Part shown: positions 55,417-64,000 of the stretch, in pieces
Numbering within the stretch: position 1 is the first letter of the stretch
Layout of the letters: the number at the start of each line of letters is the position of its first letter
Assembly (NCBI GenBank): GCA_049324875.1
Contig: JBMONC010000049.1
Location: forward strand, 22,787-86,786
Source of the DNA: JAWLHU01 sp049324875
Lineage (GTDB): Bacteria > Bacillota > Sulfobacillia > Symbiobacteriales > Symbiobacteriaceae
Length of the DNA: 64,000 nt
Direction: 5' to 3'
Program-made: the position numbers and the translations under genes
The notes under the pieces: generated by a model
What the model saw: only the letters and a program-made list of their open reading frames with translations
Database searches by the model: none
What the model was told of the DNA's origin: nothing

Positions 55417-58029
55417 TCAGGAGCGAAGCTCCGCCCCCAGCCCCCGGAGCGCCTCCCGCACCCGGTTGTGCACCGGCTCCAGGTCGGCGTCGGTCAGGGT
55501 CCGGTCGGCGGCCCGGTAGGTGAGCCGGTAGGCCAGGCTCCGCTTGCCCGCCGGCAGCCGCTCCCCCTGGTAGAGGTCGAAGAGGGTGACCTCCTCCAGC
55601 AGCTCCCCGCCCGCCTGGCGGATAGCCTCCTCGACCCGGCTGGCCGGCAGGTCCAGCCCCACCAGCATCGCCACGTCCCGGCTGACCGCCGGGAAGCGGG
55701 GCACCGCCCCGTACTCCCGCTGAGGCCGTGCCGCCTCCACCAGGGGCCGGAAGGCGATCTCGGCGACGTAGACCCGGCCCGGCAGATCCCAGGCCTCCTG
55801 CACCTTCGGGTGCAGCTCGCCCAGGTGGCCCACCACCTGGCCGCCCACCAGCAGCGCCGCCTGGCGGCCCGGGTGGAACGACGGGTGATCCCCCCGCTCC
55901 ACCGACCAGCCCTGCACATCCATCCCGCGGAGCAACAGCTCCACGTACCCCTTCAGGGCGTAGTAGTCGGCGGGCCGCTCCGGGCTGTTCCAGCCCAGGG
56001 GGGCTAGGTTGCCCATCAGGGCGATGGCCAGGACGGGCGGCTCATCGGGCAGCGTCTGCTCCATCACCGGCCGGTAGACCTGGCTGATCTCGAAGACCGC
56101 CAGGTCCCGGATCTGCCGGTTGACGTTGTAGGAGAGCACATCCAGGATCCCAGGCAGCAGCAGGGTCCGCAGGGTGGAGCGCTCCTCGTACATCGGGTTG
56201 GCCAGCTGAAGGAAGCTCCGGGCGGGATGGCCCTCCGGCAGCCCCAGCCGGTCGTAGACCCGGGGGTGGATCAGCGAATGGGTCATCACCTCGGTCAGGC
56301 CGGCGCCCGCCAGCAGCCGCCGGGCGCCCAGCACCTGCTGGGCCAGCGGGGTGCGGCCGCCCCGGAAGGACTCGACCCTCGGCAGCTGCAGGGGGATGGC
56401 GTCGTAGCCCTCCGACCGGGCGATCTCCTCCACCAGGTCGATCTCCACGGCGATGTCCAGCCGGCGGGTGGGGACCACCACCACCAGCACCTCCTGCTCC
56501 CCGTATGCCTCCAGCTGCTCCCCCGCCCGCTCCACCGCCGCCCAGGCCACCTGCGCCCAGCCGGAGTAAGCCTCGGGGTCGGTCGGCAACGGGGAGACCT
56601 GGTGGATCGCCGTCCAGACCGGCCGCCCGCTCAGGTCGGCCCCCACCTCCTCCTCCGCCCCCGGTGCGCCCGCGGCCAGATCCGCGGCCAGATCCACCGG
56701 GGAGAGGACGGCGAACCCGAGGTTCCGGAGGTGGACCGCCATCCGCTCGGTGGGCAGGCTCAGCCCCAGCAGCTCGTTGACCCGGGCGGTGCGGAGCGGG
56801 ATCACCGGCGGCGCGGACGGGGCGGGATAGACGTCCACATGGCCCTGGACCACCCGGCCGCCGCCCAGCTCAGCGATCAGCTGCGCCGCCCGGTCCGCCG
56901 CCCGCACCTGGCCGGAGGGGTCGACCCCCTTGGTGAAGCGCTTGGCCGCCTCGCTGGGCAGGTTGTACTTCAGCGCCGTCCGCCGGTTGTTGATGTTGTT
57001 GAAGTGGGCCGACTCGATCAGGATGTCGACGGTCTTCTCATCCACCTCGGTGTAGAGGTCGCCCATCACCCCCGCCATCGCCACCGGCACGTGGTTGTCG
57101 GTGATCAGGAGGACGTCGGGGTCCAGCGTCCGCACCTGCTCGTCGAGGGTGGTGATCTGCTCCCCCGCCCGGGCCCGGCGGACGATGATCCGCTTGTGCT
57201 TGAGCTTGTTGTAGTCGAAGGTGTGGAGCGGCTGGCCCAACTCCATCATCACGAAGTTGGAGATGTCGACGATGTTGTTGATCGGCCGCATCCCCGCCGC
57301 CCGGATCCGGGCCTGCAGCCAGGCCGGCGAGGGCCCCACCTTCACCCCCCGGACGATGCGGGCGGCGTACCGGTCGCAAAGCGCCGGCTCCTCGATGGCG
57401 ATGGAGACCATCCGCTGGGCACTGGTGCCCGGCTCCTCCTCGGTGTAGATCTCCGGGAGGATCACCTCGCCGCCCACCAGGGCGGCCACCTCCTGCGCCA
57501 CGCCGATCATCGACTGGCAGTGGGCGGCGTAGTTGGCGGTCAGGTCCAGCTCCAGGATCCAGTCGTTCAGGCCGAGCACCTCGGCCACGTCCATCCCCGG
57601 CTCCAGGTCCTCCTCGGGCGGGAGGATCATGATCCCGTCCCCGTCATCCCCCACGCCCAGCTCCGCCTCGGAGGCCAGCATCCCGTGGGACTCCAGCCCC
57701 CGCAGCACCTTGACCTCCATCGTCATCCCCGGCAGCCTGGAGCCGGGGATCGCCGCCGGCACCAGGGCGCCCCTGGTGACGTTCTGGGCCCCGGTCAGGA
57801 TCTGCAGCACCCTGCCCCCGCCCACATCCACCTGGCAGACCCAGAGGGTGTCGGCGTTGGGGTGGCGCTCGATCTCCAGCACCCTGCCCACCACCACCCC
57901 TTCCACACCGGGGTTGGCGTAGGTCAGGGTCTCCACCACCACGCCCCGGGCGGTCAGCCGCTGGGCCAGCTCCTGCGGGGAGAGGTCGACATCCACATAG
58001 TCCATCAGCCAGTTGTACGATACCTTCAA
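55417..58029 (-). CDS. pheT: Phenylalanyl-tRNA synthetase beta subunit
   Basis: 870 aa, slightly longer than the usual ~800. TTG 58029 behind GAGGGGAGG. tRNA-binding EMAP-like domain 40-150, B3/B4 editing domain about 210-380, B5 domain with insertions rich in Ala/Glu around 460, catalytic-core-like domain, and the C-terminal anticodon-binding fold (SRDVAMLVGLDLPASRVEEA, SLAYRLTYRAADRTLTD). The extra length lies in the loops near 450-500 (LAADLAAGAPGAEEEVGADL). Overlapping operon with pheS. Confidence 0.94.
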   Translation of the reverse strand: MKVSYNWLMDYVDVDLSPQELAQRLTARGVVVETLTYANPGVEGVVVGRVLEIERHPNADTLWVCQVDVGGGRVLQILTGAQNVTRGALVPAAIPGSRLPGMTMEVKVLRGLESHGMLASEAELGVGDDGDGIMILPPEEDLEPGMDVAEVLGLNDWILELDLTANYAAHCQSMIGVAQEVAALVGGEVILPEIYTEEEPGTSAQRMVSIAIEEPALCDRYAARIVRGVKVGPSPAWLQARIRAAGMRPINNIVDISNFVMMELGQPLHTFDYNKLKHKRIIVRRARAGEQITTLDEQVRTLDPDVLLITDNHVPVAMAGVMGDLYTEVDEKTVDILIESAHFNNINNRRTALKYNLPSEAAKRFTKGVDPSGQVRAADRAAQLIAELGGGRVVQGHVDVYPAPSAPPVIPLRTARVNELLGLSLPTERMAVHLRNLGFAVLSPVDLAADLAAGAPGAEEEVGADLSGRPVWTAIHQVSPLPTDPEAYSGWAQVAWAAVERAGEQLEAYGEQEVLVVVVPTRRLDIAVEIDLVEEIARSEGYDAIPLQLPRVESFRGGRTPLAQQVLGARRLLAGAGLTEVMTHSLIHPRVYDRLGLPEGHPARSFLQLANPMYEERSTLRTLLLPGILDVLSYNVNRQIRDLAVFEISQVYRPVMEQTLPDEPPVLAIALMGNLAPLGWNSPERPADYYALKGYVELLLRGMDVQGWSVERGDHPSFHPGRQAALLVGGQVVGHLGELHPKVQEAWDLPGRVYVAEIAFRPLVEAARPQREYGAVPRFPAVSRDVAMLVGLDLPASRVEEAIRQAGGELLEEVTLFDLYQGERLPAGKRSLAYRLTYRAADRTLTDADLEPVHNRVREALRGLGAELRS

Positions 58030-58046
58030 CGTTGTCGCCTCCCCTC

Positions 58047-59078
58047 TTAGAACTGCTTCAGGAACCGCATGTCGGAGTTGACGAAGTGGCGGATGTCCTC
58101 GATGCCGTACATCAGCATCGCCACCCGCTCCGGGCCGTAGCCGAAGGCCCAGCCCGAGACCTGCTCGGGGTCGTAGCCGCCGAAGCGGAGGACGTTGGGG
58201 TGGACCATCCCCGAGCCGCCGATCTCGATCCAGCCGGAGTGCTTGCAGGTCCGGCAGCCCTTGCCGCCGCAGAAGATGCAGGAGATGTCCATCTCCGCCG
58301 AGGGCTCCGTGAACGGGAAGTAGGAGGGGCGCAGCCGGATGCCCACGTTGGGCCCGAAGAGCCCCCGGGCCATCTCGGTCAGGGCGCCCTTCAGCGAGGC
58401 CATGGTGATCCCCTTGTCGATCACCAGCCCCTCCACCTGGTGGAACATCATGGCGTGGGTGGCGTCCTCGAAGTCACGCCGGAAGACCCGCCCCGGGCAG
58501 ATGATCTTGACCGGGGTACGCCCCTTGGCCACCTCGAGCATGTACCGGATCTGGGTGTTGGAGGTGTGGGTGCGCAGCAGCACCTCCTCGTTGATGAAGA
58601 GCGAGTCCTGGGCATCCCGGGCGGGGTGCCCCTTGGGGATGTTGAGCGCCTCGAAGTTGTACCAGTCGGTCTCCACCTGGCGGGACTCGGCCACCTCGTA
58701 GCCCATGGCGATGAAGATCTCCTCGATCCGGTTGATCACCTGGCCCAGGATGTGCAGGTGACCCTGCCGCACCGGCTGCCCCGGCAGGGTGATATCGATC
58801 GACTCCGCCGCCAGCCGCCGGGCCAGCTCCTGCTCGCCCAGCACCGCCTCCCGGGCGTCCAGCGCCGCCGTGATCGCCTGCTTGATCTCGTTGCCGAGGG
58901 CGCCCATCTCCTTGCGCTCCTCGATGGTGGGCAGCTTCCCCAGCCCGCCCAGCACCTGGGTCAGCTCCGACTTCTTGCCCAGGTACCTCACCCGCATCTC
59001 CTGGATCGCAGCGACATCCGGGGCGGTGGCGACCGCCGCCAGCGCCTCGTCCCGCAGCTTCAACAACTGCTCCTTCAC
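58047..59078 (-). CDS. pheS: Phenylalanyl-tRNA synthetase alpha subunit
   Basis: 343 aa from GTG 59078 (AGGAGGTG upstream; the longer frame crosses the T-box). N-terminal coiled coil (VKEQLLKLRDEALAAV) that binds tRNA, then class II motifs: motif 2 around GRVFRRDFEDATHAMMFHQVEG and motif 3 SGWAFGYGPERVAMLMYG. It has a CIFCGGKGCRTCKHSG cysteine cluster, found in a subset of PheS and likely to bind zinc. Confidence 0.95.
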   Translation of the reverse strand: MKEQLLKLRDEALAAVATAPDVAAIQEMRVRYLGKKSELTQVLGGLGKLPTIEERKEMGALGNEIKQAITAALDAREAVLGEQELARRLAAESIDITLPGQPVRQGHLHILGQVINRIEEIFIAMGYEVAESRQVETDWYNFEALNIPKGHPARDAQDSLFINEEVLLRTHTSNTQIRYMLEVAKGRTPVKIICPGRVFRRDFEDATHAMMFHQVEGLVIDKGITMASLKGALTEMARGLFGPNVGIRLRPSYFPFTEPSAEMDISCIFCGGKGCRTCKHSGWIEIGGSGMVHPNVLRFGGYDPEQVSGWAFGYGPERVAMLMYGIEDIRHFVNSDMRFLKQF

Positions 59079-59104
59079 CCGGCTACACCTCCTGAAAGTA
59101 AAAC

Positions 59105-59388
59105 AAAAAACGCCTTCATCCCAAACGGGACGAAAGCGTTGCGCTTCCGCGGTACCACCCGGCTTGAGCCCACAGGGGCCCCACCTCGCTCGTCTGGCGC
59201 CAACACGCCGCCCCTCTGTAACGGGAGGGACCCGTCCCCGCCTACTAGGCCAAGCCATTCAGCAGGGCGGCTCCGGAGGGAACTTCACACGACGGGCGGA
59301 GAGAGGGCTCGCAGTCATGGCCCTACCTCCCTGGACACCGCCTGGGTCGGCTACTTTCCTCCATCGTCGCCGGTAACCTTTGGAACAG
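59105..59388 (-). promoter_or_regulatory. T-box leader of pheST
   Basis: The T-box GGGTGGTACCGCG sits at 59148-59160 on the minus strand. The terminator CGCTTTCGTCCC / GGGATGAAGGCG with TTTTTTG follows (about 59105-59138). A GAAGTTCCCTCC segment near 59280 offers the Phe specifier TTC. Controls pheST by the charging of tRNA-Phe. Confidence 0.88.
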
Positions 59389-59417
59389 AGTATAGCAAAC
59401 GGCTAGTGGACTGTAAA
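59389..59417 (-). promoter_or_regulatory. pheST promoter
   Basis: TTTACA (59412-59417), 17 bp, TATACT (59389-59394) on the minus strand. Confidence 0.7.
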
Positions 59418-59630
59418 GCGCCTGTAGAGCAGGTATGCGACAACAGACCCGGTACTGGAAAAGATTGTCCAAAACACCTCTGCGGCAGTGGAGTTGGACA
59501 AACGACCACGCCCCTTCTTCTACAGGTTTTAGATTTATCAGACACCTTCTATTATACCACAGAGTGGTGTGGGGCTCAAGGTGAGTTGGGCTGGGTCCTG
59601 TTGGTCACGCAGGGAAGTGGGGTTGATATT

Positions 59631-60055
59631 TTTGCCACGGATTACACGGATTACACGGATTATAAAACAAATACATTACAAACATGTGGGTGGTGCCTCT
59701 TTCATTTATGGTGCTGGTGCGAAGCACCGCACCATGATGGTTACACGGATTATATAGATAAACACATATTAAAAATAAGGGGTCATCCTGGTACTGGTCC
59801 GATGGCGTTGGATGTACACGTGGGGAACCATGTCGCCGGGCGCCTTCCTCCGTGAATGAATCCATATCGGTGCGACCACCATCGTCCGGTGCTTCGGGCC
59901 AGCACCACTGACAGGATGGACACCCAAGTGGTCGCCATGGGGCGGTGCTTCGCACCAGCACCACCCCATCATTGTCAGTTTTATGTCTTCATCCGTGTAA
60001 TCCGTGTAATCCGTGGCAGAAACAGGGGCCTATCTCCGTGTCATCCGTGTTCTCT
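59631..60055. repeat. Dispersed repeat, copy 2, two units in inverted orientation
   Basis: Left unit begins TTTGCCACGGATTACACGG and contains GGTGCTGGTGCGAAGCACCGC with ATGATGGTTACACGG (about 59709-59745). The right unit is its inverse: GCGGTGCTTCGCACCAGCACC (about 59941-59961) and ATCCGTGTAATCCGTGTAATCCGTGGCA at the end (about 59991-60018). The space between (59770-59930) is not repeated elsewhere in the window. The right edge runs into the 3' end of the rRNA methyltransferase gene. Confidence 0.8.
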
Positions 60056-60830
60056 GGCGCAGCGCCTCGTAGATCAGCAGGCTGGCCGCCACGCCGGCGT
60101 TGAGCGACTCGGTGGGGCCCTCCATGGGGATCGAGACCACCCCATCGGCCCGCTCCCGGGCCGGCGGCGTCGGGCCGGCGCCCTCGTTCCCCACCACCAG
60201 CACGGCTCCGGCGGCCAGATCGGCCTGCCAGGGGAGCAGGTCGCCGCCGGCGTCAGCCACGTATATCCGGCGGCCCTGGGCCCGCAGCTGGTCCAGTGCC
60301 TGGTCAAGCGCCAGTTTCACCACCGGCAGGCGGAAGAGGGAGCCCATGGCGCCCCGGACCACCTTTGGGTTGTAGGGGTCGACGCCGCCGGCCACCACCG
60401 CCCCGCCGCCGCCCAGCGCCTCCAGGGAGCGGATCACCGTGCCCAGGTTGCCCGGGTCCTGCAGGTTGTCCAGCACGGCCACCAGGCCCGGCCCCATCTG
60501 GGCCAGGCTGAAGGCGGGCGGGCGGAAGAGGGCGACGATCCCCTGGGGGGTCTGGGTGTCGGCGGCCCGTTCCAGCGCCTCTGGCGTCACCGGATAGCAG
60601 CGGACCCCGGCGTGCGCCAGGGCGGCGAGCAGCGCCTCTCCCCGCTCCCGCCGGAGCAGGTCGTCGCTGTAGAGGGCGTACTCGATGGCCAGGCCCGCCG
60701 CCAGCGCCTCCTCGGCCAGCCGGATCCCCTCCAGGTGGGCCAGGCCCAGCGACTCCCGCTCCCGCCGCTCCCGGGCGATGGCCCGGGCCTGCTGCACCAG
60801 CTGATTCTTCGGTCCCAGCCGCTCGGTCAT
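60030..60830 (-). CDS. SpoU-family RNA 2'-O-methyltransferase (TrmH-like)
   Basis: 266 aa, ATG 60830. Methylates a ribose 2'-OH in rRNA or tRNA. N-terminal L30e-like substrate domain, then the SPOUT knot: NLQDPGNLGTVIRSLEALG, GAMGSLFRLPV, VVGNEGAGPTP and SIPMEGPTESLNAGVAASLLIYEA. The last residues (TRMTRR) and the stop codon are made by CACGGATGACACGGA repeat sequence, so the repeat has replaced the original end of the gene. Confidence 0.92.
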   Translation of the reverse strand: MTERLGPKNQLVQQARAIARERRERESLGLAHLEGIRLAEEALAAGLAIEYALYSDDLLRRERGEALLAALAHAGVRCYPVTPEALERAADTQTPQGIVALFRPPAFSLAQMGPGLVAVLDNLQDPGNLGTVIRSLEALGGGGAVVAGGVDPYNPKVVRGAMGSLFRLPVVKLALDQALDQLRAQGRRIYVADAGGDLLPWQADLAAGAVLVVGNEGAGPTPPARERADGVVSIPMEGPTESLNAGVAASLLIYEALRQRTRMTRR

Positions 60831-61492
60831 CCTTCCTGCAGCATCCTCTCCAGCTGGCGGACGCCCTCGTTGCTGCCCAGCAGCACCATCACGTCCCCCT
60901 GCTTGATGGTATCGGTGGCCAGCGGGGCGGCGTTGATCGCCTCCCCCGATTTGAGCGCCATCACCGAGATGCCGAACCGGGCGCGCAGGTTGGCCTCCCG
61001 GAGCGTCTTGCCCACCAGCTTGGCCGGGGCGGACATCTCCATGATGGTGTACTCCGGCGAAAGCTCGATGTAGTCGGTCTCGGTCCCCGTCAGCAGCGAG
61101 TGGGCCAGCCGGGCGCCCATGTCCCTCTCGGGGTAGATCACCTTGTCGGCGCCCACCTTCGAGAGGGTCCGCCCGTGCAGCTCATTGGCCGCCTTGGCCA
61201 CCACCATGGGCACCCCCAGCTCCTTCAGGATGACCGTGGTCAGGATCGAGGCCTGCACATCGTGGCCGATGGCCACCACCACGGCATCGAAGTTCCGGAG
61301 CCCCAGGGCGCGCAGCCCCTCCTCATCCGTACAGTCACAGGTGACGGCGTGGGTCAGCTCACCGGCCATCAGGTCGACCAGGTCCTCGTCGGCGTCGATG
61401 CCCAGCACCTCGTGGCCCATGTTCTGCAGGGTCCGGGCCACGCTCGAACCAAAGCGGCCCAGCCCGATGACGGCGATCTGCTTCTGACTCAT
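60827..61492 (-). CDS. RCK-domain K+ channel/transporter regulator (KtrA-type)
   Basis: 221 aa, overlapping the methyltransferase start. NAD/ATP-binding RCK_N fold GLGRFGSSVARTLQNMGHEVLGID, TCDCTDEEGLRALGL, then an RCK_C domain from about 140 (ELSPEYTIMEMSAPAKLVGK). Gates the KtrB-type pore encoded directly upstream. Operon order: RCK gene 62884, ktrB, this gene. Confidence 0.9.
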   Translation of the reverse strand: MSQKQIAVIGLGRFGSSVARTLQNMGHEVLGIDADEDLVDLMAGELTHAVTCDCTDEEGLRALGLRNFDAVVVAIGHDVQASILTTVILKELGVPMVVAKAANELHGRTLSKVGADKVIYPERDMGARLAHSLLTGTETDYIELSPEYTIMEMSAPAKLVGKTLREANLRARFGISVMALKSGEAINAAPLATDTIKQGDVMVLLGSNEGVRQLERMLQEG

Positions 61493-62865
61493 CCGATCAT
61501 GACCCTCTCTTCCGGGTACTGGATGTGGGTGCGGGCGAACTTCCGCTGGGCCAGCGCCACCGCCATGGTGAGCGGCCCGACACGCCCGACAAACATGGTC
61601 AGGGTGATCAGGATCCGGCCGGGGACGGTCAGCTCCGGGGTGAGGCCGGTGGTCAGGCCGACCGTGCCGAAGGCGGAGACCACCTCGAACATCACGTCGA
61701 TGAAGGTGATGGGGATGGCCGGGTTGTCCACCGCCTGCCGCTCGGTCACCAGCAGCAACCCCACCACCGTCACGATCAGGGTCATGGCGATGGCGGCGAT
61801 GGTGACCGCCTTGTCCAGCAGGTCCCGGGCGAGCCGCCGGCCCATCACCTGGGTCTCCTCCAGCCCGATCGCCGTCGACCGGATGGTCAGGACGATCATG
61901 GAGAGGGTGGTGGTCTTGATGCCGCCGCCGGTGCCGCCCGGGCTGGCGCCGATGTACATCAGGATGATGGTCAGCAGCAGGGAGGCGTTGGCCAGCTTCG
62001 CGGTGGGGATCGACTCGAAGCCCGCGGTCCGGGGGGTGATGGCGGTGAAGATGGCGTTGACGATCTTGTCGATCCAGGGCAGCGGCCCGAAGGTGTTGGG
62101 GTTGGCGTACTCCAGCGCCAGGAAGATCACCGACGGGATCAGGATCAGCAGGCCGGTCACCTTCAGCACCAGCTTGGTCTGGAGGGTGAACCTCTCCCAG
62201 CTCCGCTTGCGCCAGATGTCCTCCAGCACCAGGAAGCCCAGGCCGCCCAGGACGAAGAGGGCGGCGATCACCATCAGGATGAAAGGATCCCGGTTGAAGA
62301 GCCGCATCGACTGGGAGGTCAGGTCAAAGCCGGCGTTGTTCCAGGCCGAGACGGCGTGGAAGATCCCCCAGTAGAGCGACTGGGAGAGCGGGTAGTCCAG
62401 CGCCAGCAAGCGGAAGGTGAGCAGGGTCGCCCCCACCGCCTCGATGCCGAGGGTGACCAGGATGATGTTCCGGGTCAGCCGCACGACGCCGGCGATGGAG
62501 AAGGAGCCCAGCGCCTCCTGCATCAGCAGCCGCTCCTGCAGGCTGATCCGCCGCCCCAGCAGCATGAACATCAGCATGGAGATGGTCATGATGCCCAGGC
62601 CGCCCATCTGGATCAGCAGCATGATCACGATCTCGCCGAAGGTGGAGAAGTAGGTCGGGGTGTCGACAACGATCAGGCCGGTGACGCAGACCGCCGAGGT
62701 GGCGGTGAAGAGCGCGTCCACCACCGAGATCGAGTTGCCGGGCTCCACAGCGATGGGCAGGCTGAGGAGGATGGTGCCCAGCAGGATCAGCCCGGCGAAG
62801 CCGAGGACCAGGATCTGGGCGGGAGTGAAGGAGATACGGGGGCCTCGCGCCTTGGTACCTTGCAT
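61489..62865 (-). CDS. ktrB: K+ uptake membrane subunit, KtrB/TrkH type
   Basis: 458 aa, about ten spans. Superfamily of K+ transporters with four pore-loop repeats; filter-like segments are SAVCVTGL, HAVSAWNNAGFD, TPRTAGFESIPTA and SAFGTVGLTTGLT. The gating loop region GASPGGTGGGIKTTTLSM is present. Stop overlaps the RCK gene downstream by ATGA. Confidence 0.93.
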   Translation of the reverse strand: MQGTKARGPRISFTPAQILVLGFAGLILLGTILLSLPIAVEPGNSISVVDALFTATSAVCVTGLIVVDTPTYFSTFGEIVIMLLIQMGGLGIMTISMLMFMLLGRRISLQERLLMQEALGSFSIAGVVRLTRNIILVTLGIEAVGATLLTFRLLALDYPLSQSLYWGIFHAVSAWNNAGFDLTSQSMRLFNRDPFILMVIAALFVLGGLGFLVLEDIWRKRSWERFTLQTKLVLKVTGLLILIPSVIFLALEYANPNTFGPLPWIDKIVNAIFTAITPRTAGFESIPTAKLANASLLLTIILMYIGASPGGTGGGIKTTTLSMIVLTIRSTAIGLEETQVMGRRLARDLLDKAVTIAAIAMTLIVTVVGLLLVTERQAVDNPAIPITFIDVMFEVVSAFGTVGLTTGLTPELTVPGRILITLTMFVGRVGPLTMAVALAQRKFARTHIQYPEERVMIG

Positions 62866-62883
62866 GACGTTTTGACCCTCCTG

Positions 62884-63534
62884 CTAGTCGCCCTGCAGGC
62901 GAGTGATGCCCTGGGCGTCGCCGATGACCACCAGCAGGTCCCCACCCGCCACCCGCTCATCGGCGCGAGGGGAGACGATCAACCGCTTGCCCCGCTTGAT
63001 CGCCATCACGTTCAGCCCGTATTTAGAGGGCATGTCCAGTTCCTGCAGCGTCTGGCCCACCAGGGGCTCCGGCGCCACCAGTTCGGCCATGCCGTACTGC
63101 TCGGAGAGGCGGACGAAGTCGATCACGCCGCCGGCGGAGATGTTGTGCGCCACCCGGGCGCCCATGTCCCGCTGGGGGTAGACCACCCGGTCGACGCCGA
63201 TCCGCTCCAGGACCCGCCCGTGGGCGTCGTCCTGCGCCTTGGCCACCAGGTATTTGACCCCCAGATCCCGACAGTTGAGGGCGGTGATCACGCTGGCCTC
63301 CACGTTGTCCCCGATCGCCACGATCACGATATCGAACTCAGCGATCCGCAGCGCCTTCAGCGCCGTCGGGTCTGTCCCGTCGGCCTTGACCACCCGGCTG
63401 AGGGCGGGGGCGAGGGCATCGACCCGATCCTCGTTGCTGTCCACCGCGAGCACGTACTGACCCATCTCGTTCAAGACCTTGGCGACGCTGGAGCCGAACC
63501 GGCCCAGGCCAATGACCGCATACCGCTTCCGCAA
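62884..63534 (-). CDS. Second RCK-domain regulator (KtrA-type)
   Basis: 216 aa, TTG 63534 with AAGGAGCG upstream. VIGLGRFGSSVAKVLNEMGQYVLAVD, VKADGTDPTALKALRI, and RCK_C (LSEQYGMAELVAPEPLVGQ). It is paralogous to the 60827 gene; having one RCK gene on each side of ktrB suggests a mixed or alternative ring. Confidence 0.9.
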   Translation of the reverse strand: MRKRYAVIGLGRFGSSVAKVLNEMGQYVLAVDSNEDRVDALAPALSRVVKADGTDPTALKALRIAEFDIVIVAIGDNVEASVITALNCRDLGVKYLVAKAQDDAHGRVLERIGVDRVVYPQRDMGARVAHNISAGGVIDFVRLSEQYGMAELVAPEPLVGQTLQELDMPSKYGLNVMAIKRGKRLIVSPRADERVAGGDLLVVIGDAQGITRLQGD

Positions 63535-63666
63535 AGTCCCTACGCTCCTTCCGCCAAGCGCATCCTGCGGGGAGAATCAGCCGCCCCGCCTATGCTTCCC
63601 CCATCATACTCCTGTTTTTCCTCGATGAAAAGCCCGTCCCGGTTGGGGGAAGTCACGCGAATTCCT

Positions 63667-63850
63667 TACCACGGATTACACGGAACTATACGGATTACAC
63701 GGATAAAACAAATACATCACAACAATGTGGGGTGGTGCCCTTTTCATCCGGGGTGCTGGTGCGAAGCACCGCACCATGGTGGTTACACGGAATTACACAG
63801 ATAAAACAAATTTGAATATATAATGTATTAATCCGTGTAATCCGTGGCAA
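63667..63850. repeat. Dispersed repeat, copy 3 (complete, with inverted ends)
   Basis: About 184 bp bounded by TACCACGGATTACACGGA at the left and ATCCGTGTAATCCGTGGCAA at the right, which are inverted repeats of each other. Contains GGTGCTGGTGCGAAGCACCGCACC and ATGGTGGTTACACGG (about 63750-63789). No transposase. The MITE-like structure is clearest here. Confidence 0.8.
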
Positions 63851-63875
63851 AATATGTACTCATCACCTAAACGCA

Positions 63876-63902
63876 AAGCCCACCCCTGCGCAGGGTGGGC
63901 TT
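63876..63902 (-). terminator. rplT operon terminator
   Basis: AAGCCCACCC / GGGTGGGCTT stem with a 7-base loop, 10 bp past the rplT stop; the leftward RNA continues TGCGTTTAGG. Confidence 0.7.
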
Positions 63903-63911
63903 CGTGCTTCC

Positions 63912-64000
63912 TTAGAGGCTGGCCTTCGCCTTCTCCACCAGGGCGGTGAAGCCGGCGGCGTCGTTGATGGCGATGTCGGCCAGGACCTTGCGGTTCAGCT
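63912..64000 (-). CDS. rplT: Ribosomal protein L20, C-terminal end (cut by window edge)
   Basis: 28 complete codons and the stop. Reads LNRKVLADIAINDAAGFTAL then VEKAKASL, the conserved end of L20, which binds 23S rRNA early in 50S assembly. In Firmicutes it is usually followed upstream by rpmI and infC, outside this window. Confidence 0.9.
   Translation of the reverse strand, partial: LNRKVLADIAINDAAGFTALVEKAKASL

Overview
The window looks like the chromosome of a high-GC, endospore-forming Firmicute close to Symbiobacterium. The evidence is a yunB sporulation gene, T-box leaders in front of tyrS and pheST, Gram-positive style Shine-Dalgarno (SD) sites with many GTG/TTG starts, a CodY-type DNA-binding domain and a KtrAB-type potassium system in very GC-rich DNA. 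This assignment rests on gene content only; no database search was made.

1-16988: the right-hand part of a phage-like integrated element; its left end lies outside the window. Leftward from an operator-bearing promoter at about 12.3 kb run small early genes, a GAF-less CodY winged-helix protein, an SbcC-like ATPase, a RecT-like protein, an MBL-fold hydrolase, a lytic transglycosylase, a C5-cytosine methyltransferase carrying eight ~40-residue repeats, and a partial replication protein. The immunity region (12.2-15.0 kb) holds an XRE repressor, a TPR protein followed by a 44-residue exported pre-peptide (an Rap-Phr/arbitrium-like arrangement), and a DUF4352 lipoprotein. The three control promoters share TATAGCGATA-type operators. 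A large serine recombinase ends at 16980, beside the junction where the element splits the sulfate adenylyltransferase gene (sat).

16988-23374: sulfur metabolism. The interrupted sat, cysH and an MFS transporter form one leftward operon behind a leader that encodes a cysteine-containing 22-residue peptide and an intrinsic terminator. cysK and two tandem ThiF/MoeB-type E1-like genes follow.

23.4-30.1 kb: a dispersed repeat, an operon with a 33-residue peptide gene, an ABC-2 exporter and two paralogous small proteins, then yunB, a histidine phosphatase with a GNAT-like tail, and T-box-controlled tyrS.

30.1-46.2 kb: a class A PBP, an HD phosphohydrolase, a RiPP-like pair (radical SAM/SPASM enzyme plus a 64-residue precursor) divergent from a large LuxR-family ATPase regulator, mutS2, a metalloenzyme-superfamily protein, a DUF421 protein, an ABC-F gene behind an 11-residue leader peptide and terminator, groES, and a glutaredoxin-like gene with an in-frame TGA at the first active-site position (probable selenocysteine).

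46.3-64.0 kb: six tRNA genes, a peptide ABC transporter whose binding protein appears circularly permuted, a ferritin-like protein, a zinc metallopeptidase, T-box-controlled pheST, an rRNA methyltransferase whose 3' end runs into a dispersed repeat, a KtrAB-like set with two RCK proteins, another dispersed repeat, and the 3' end of rplT.
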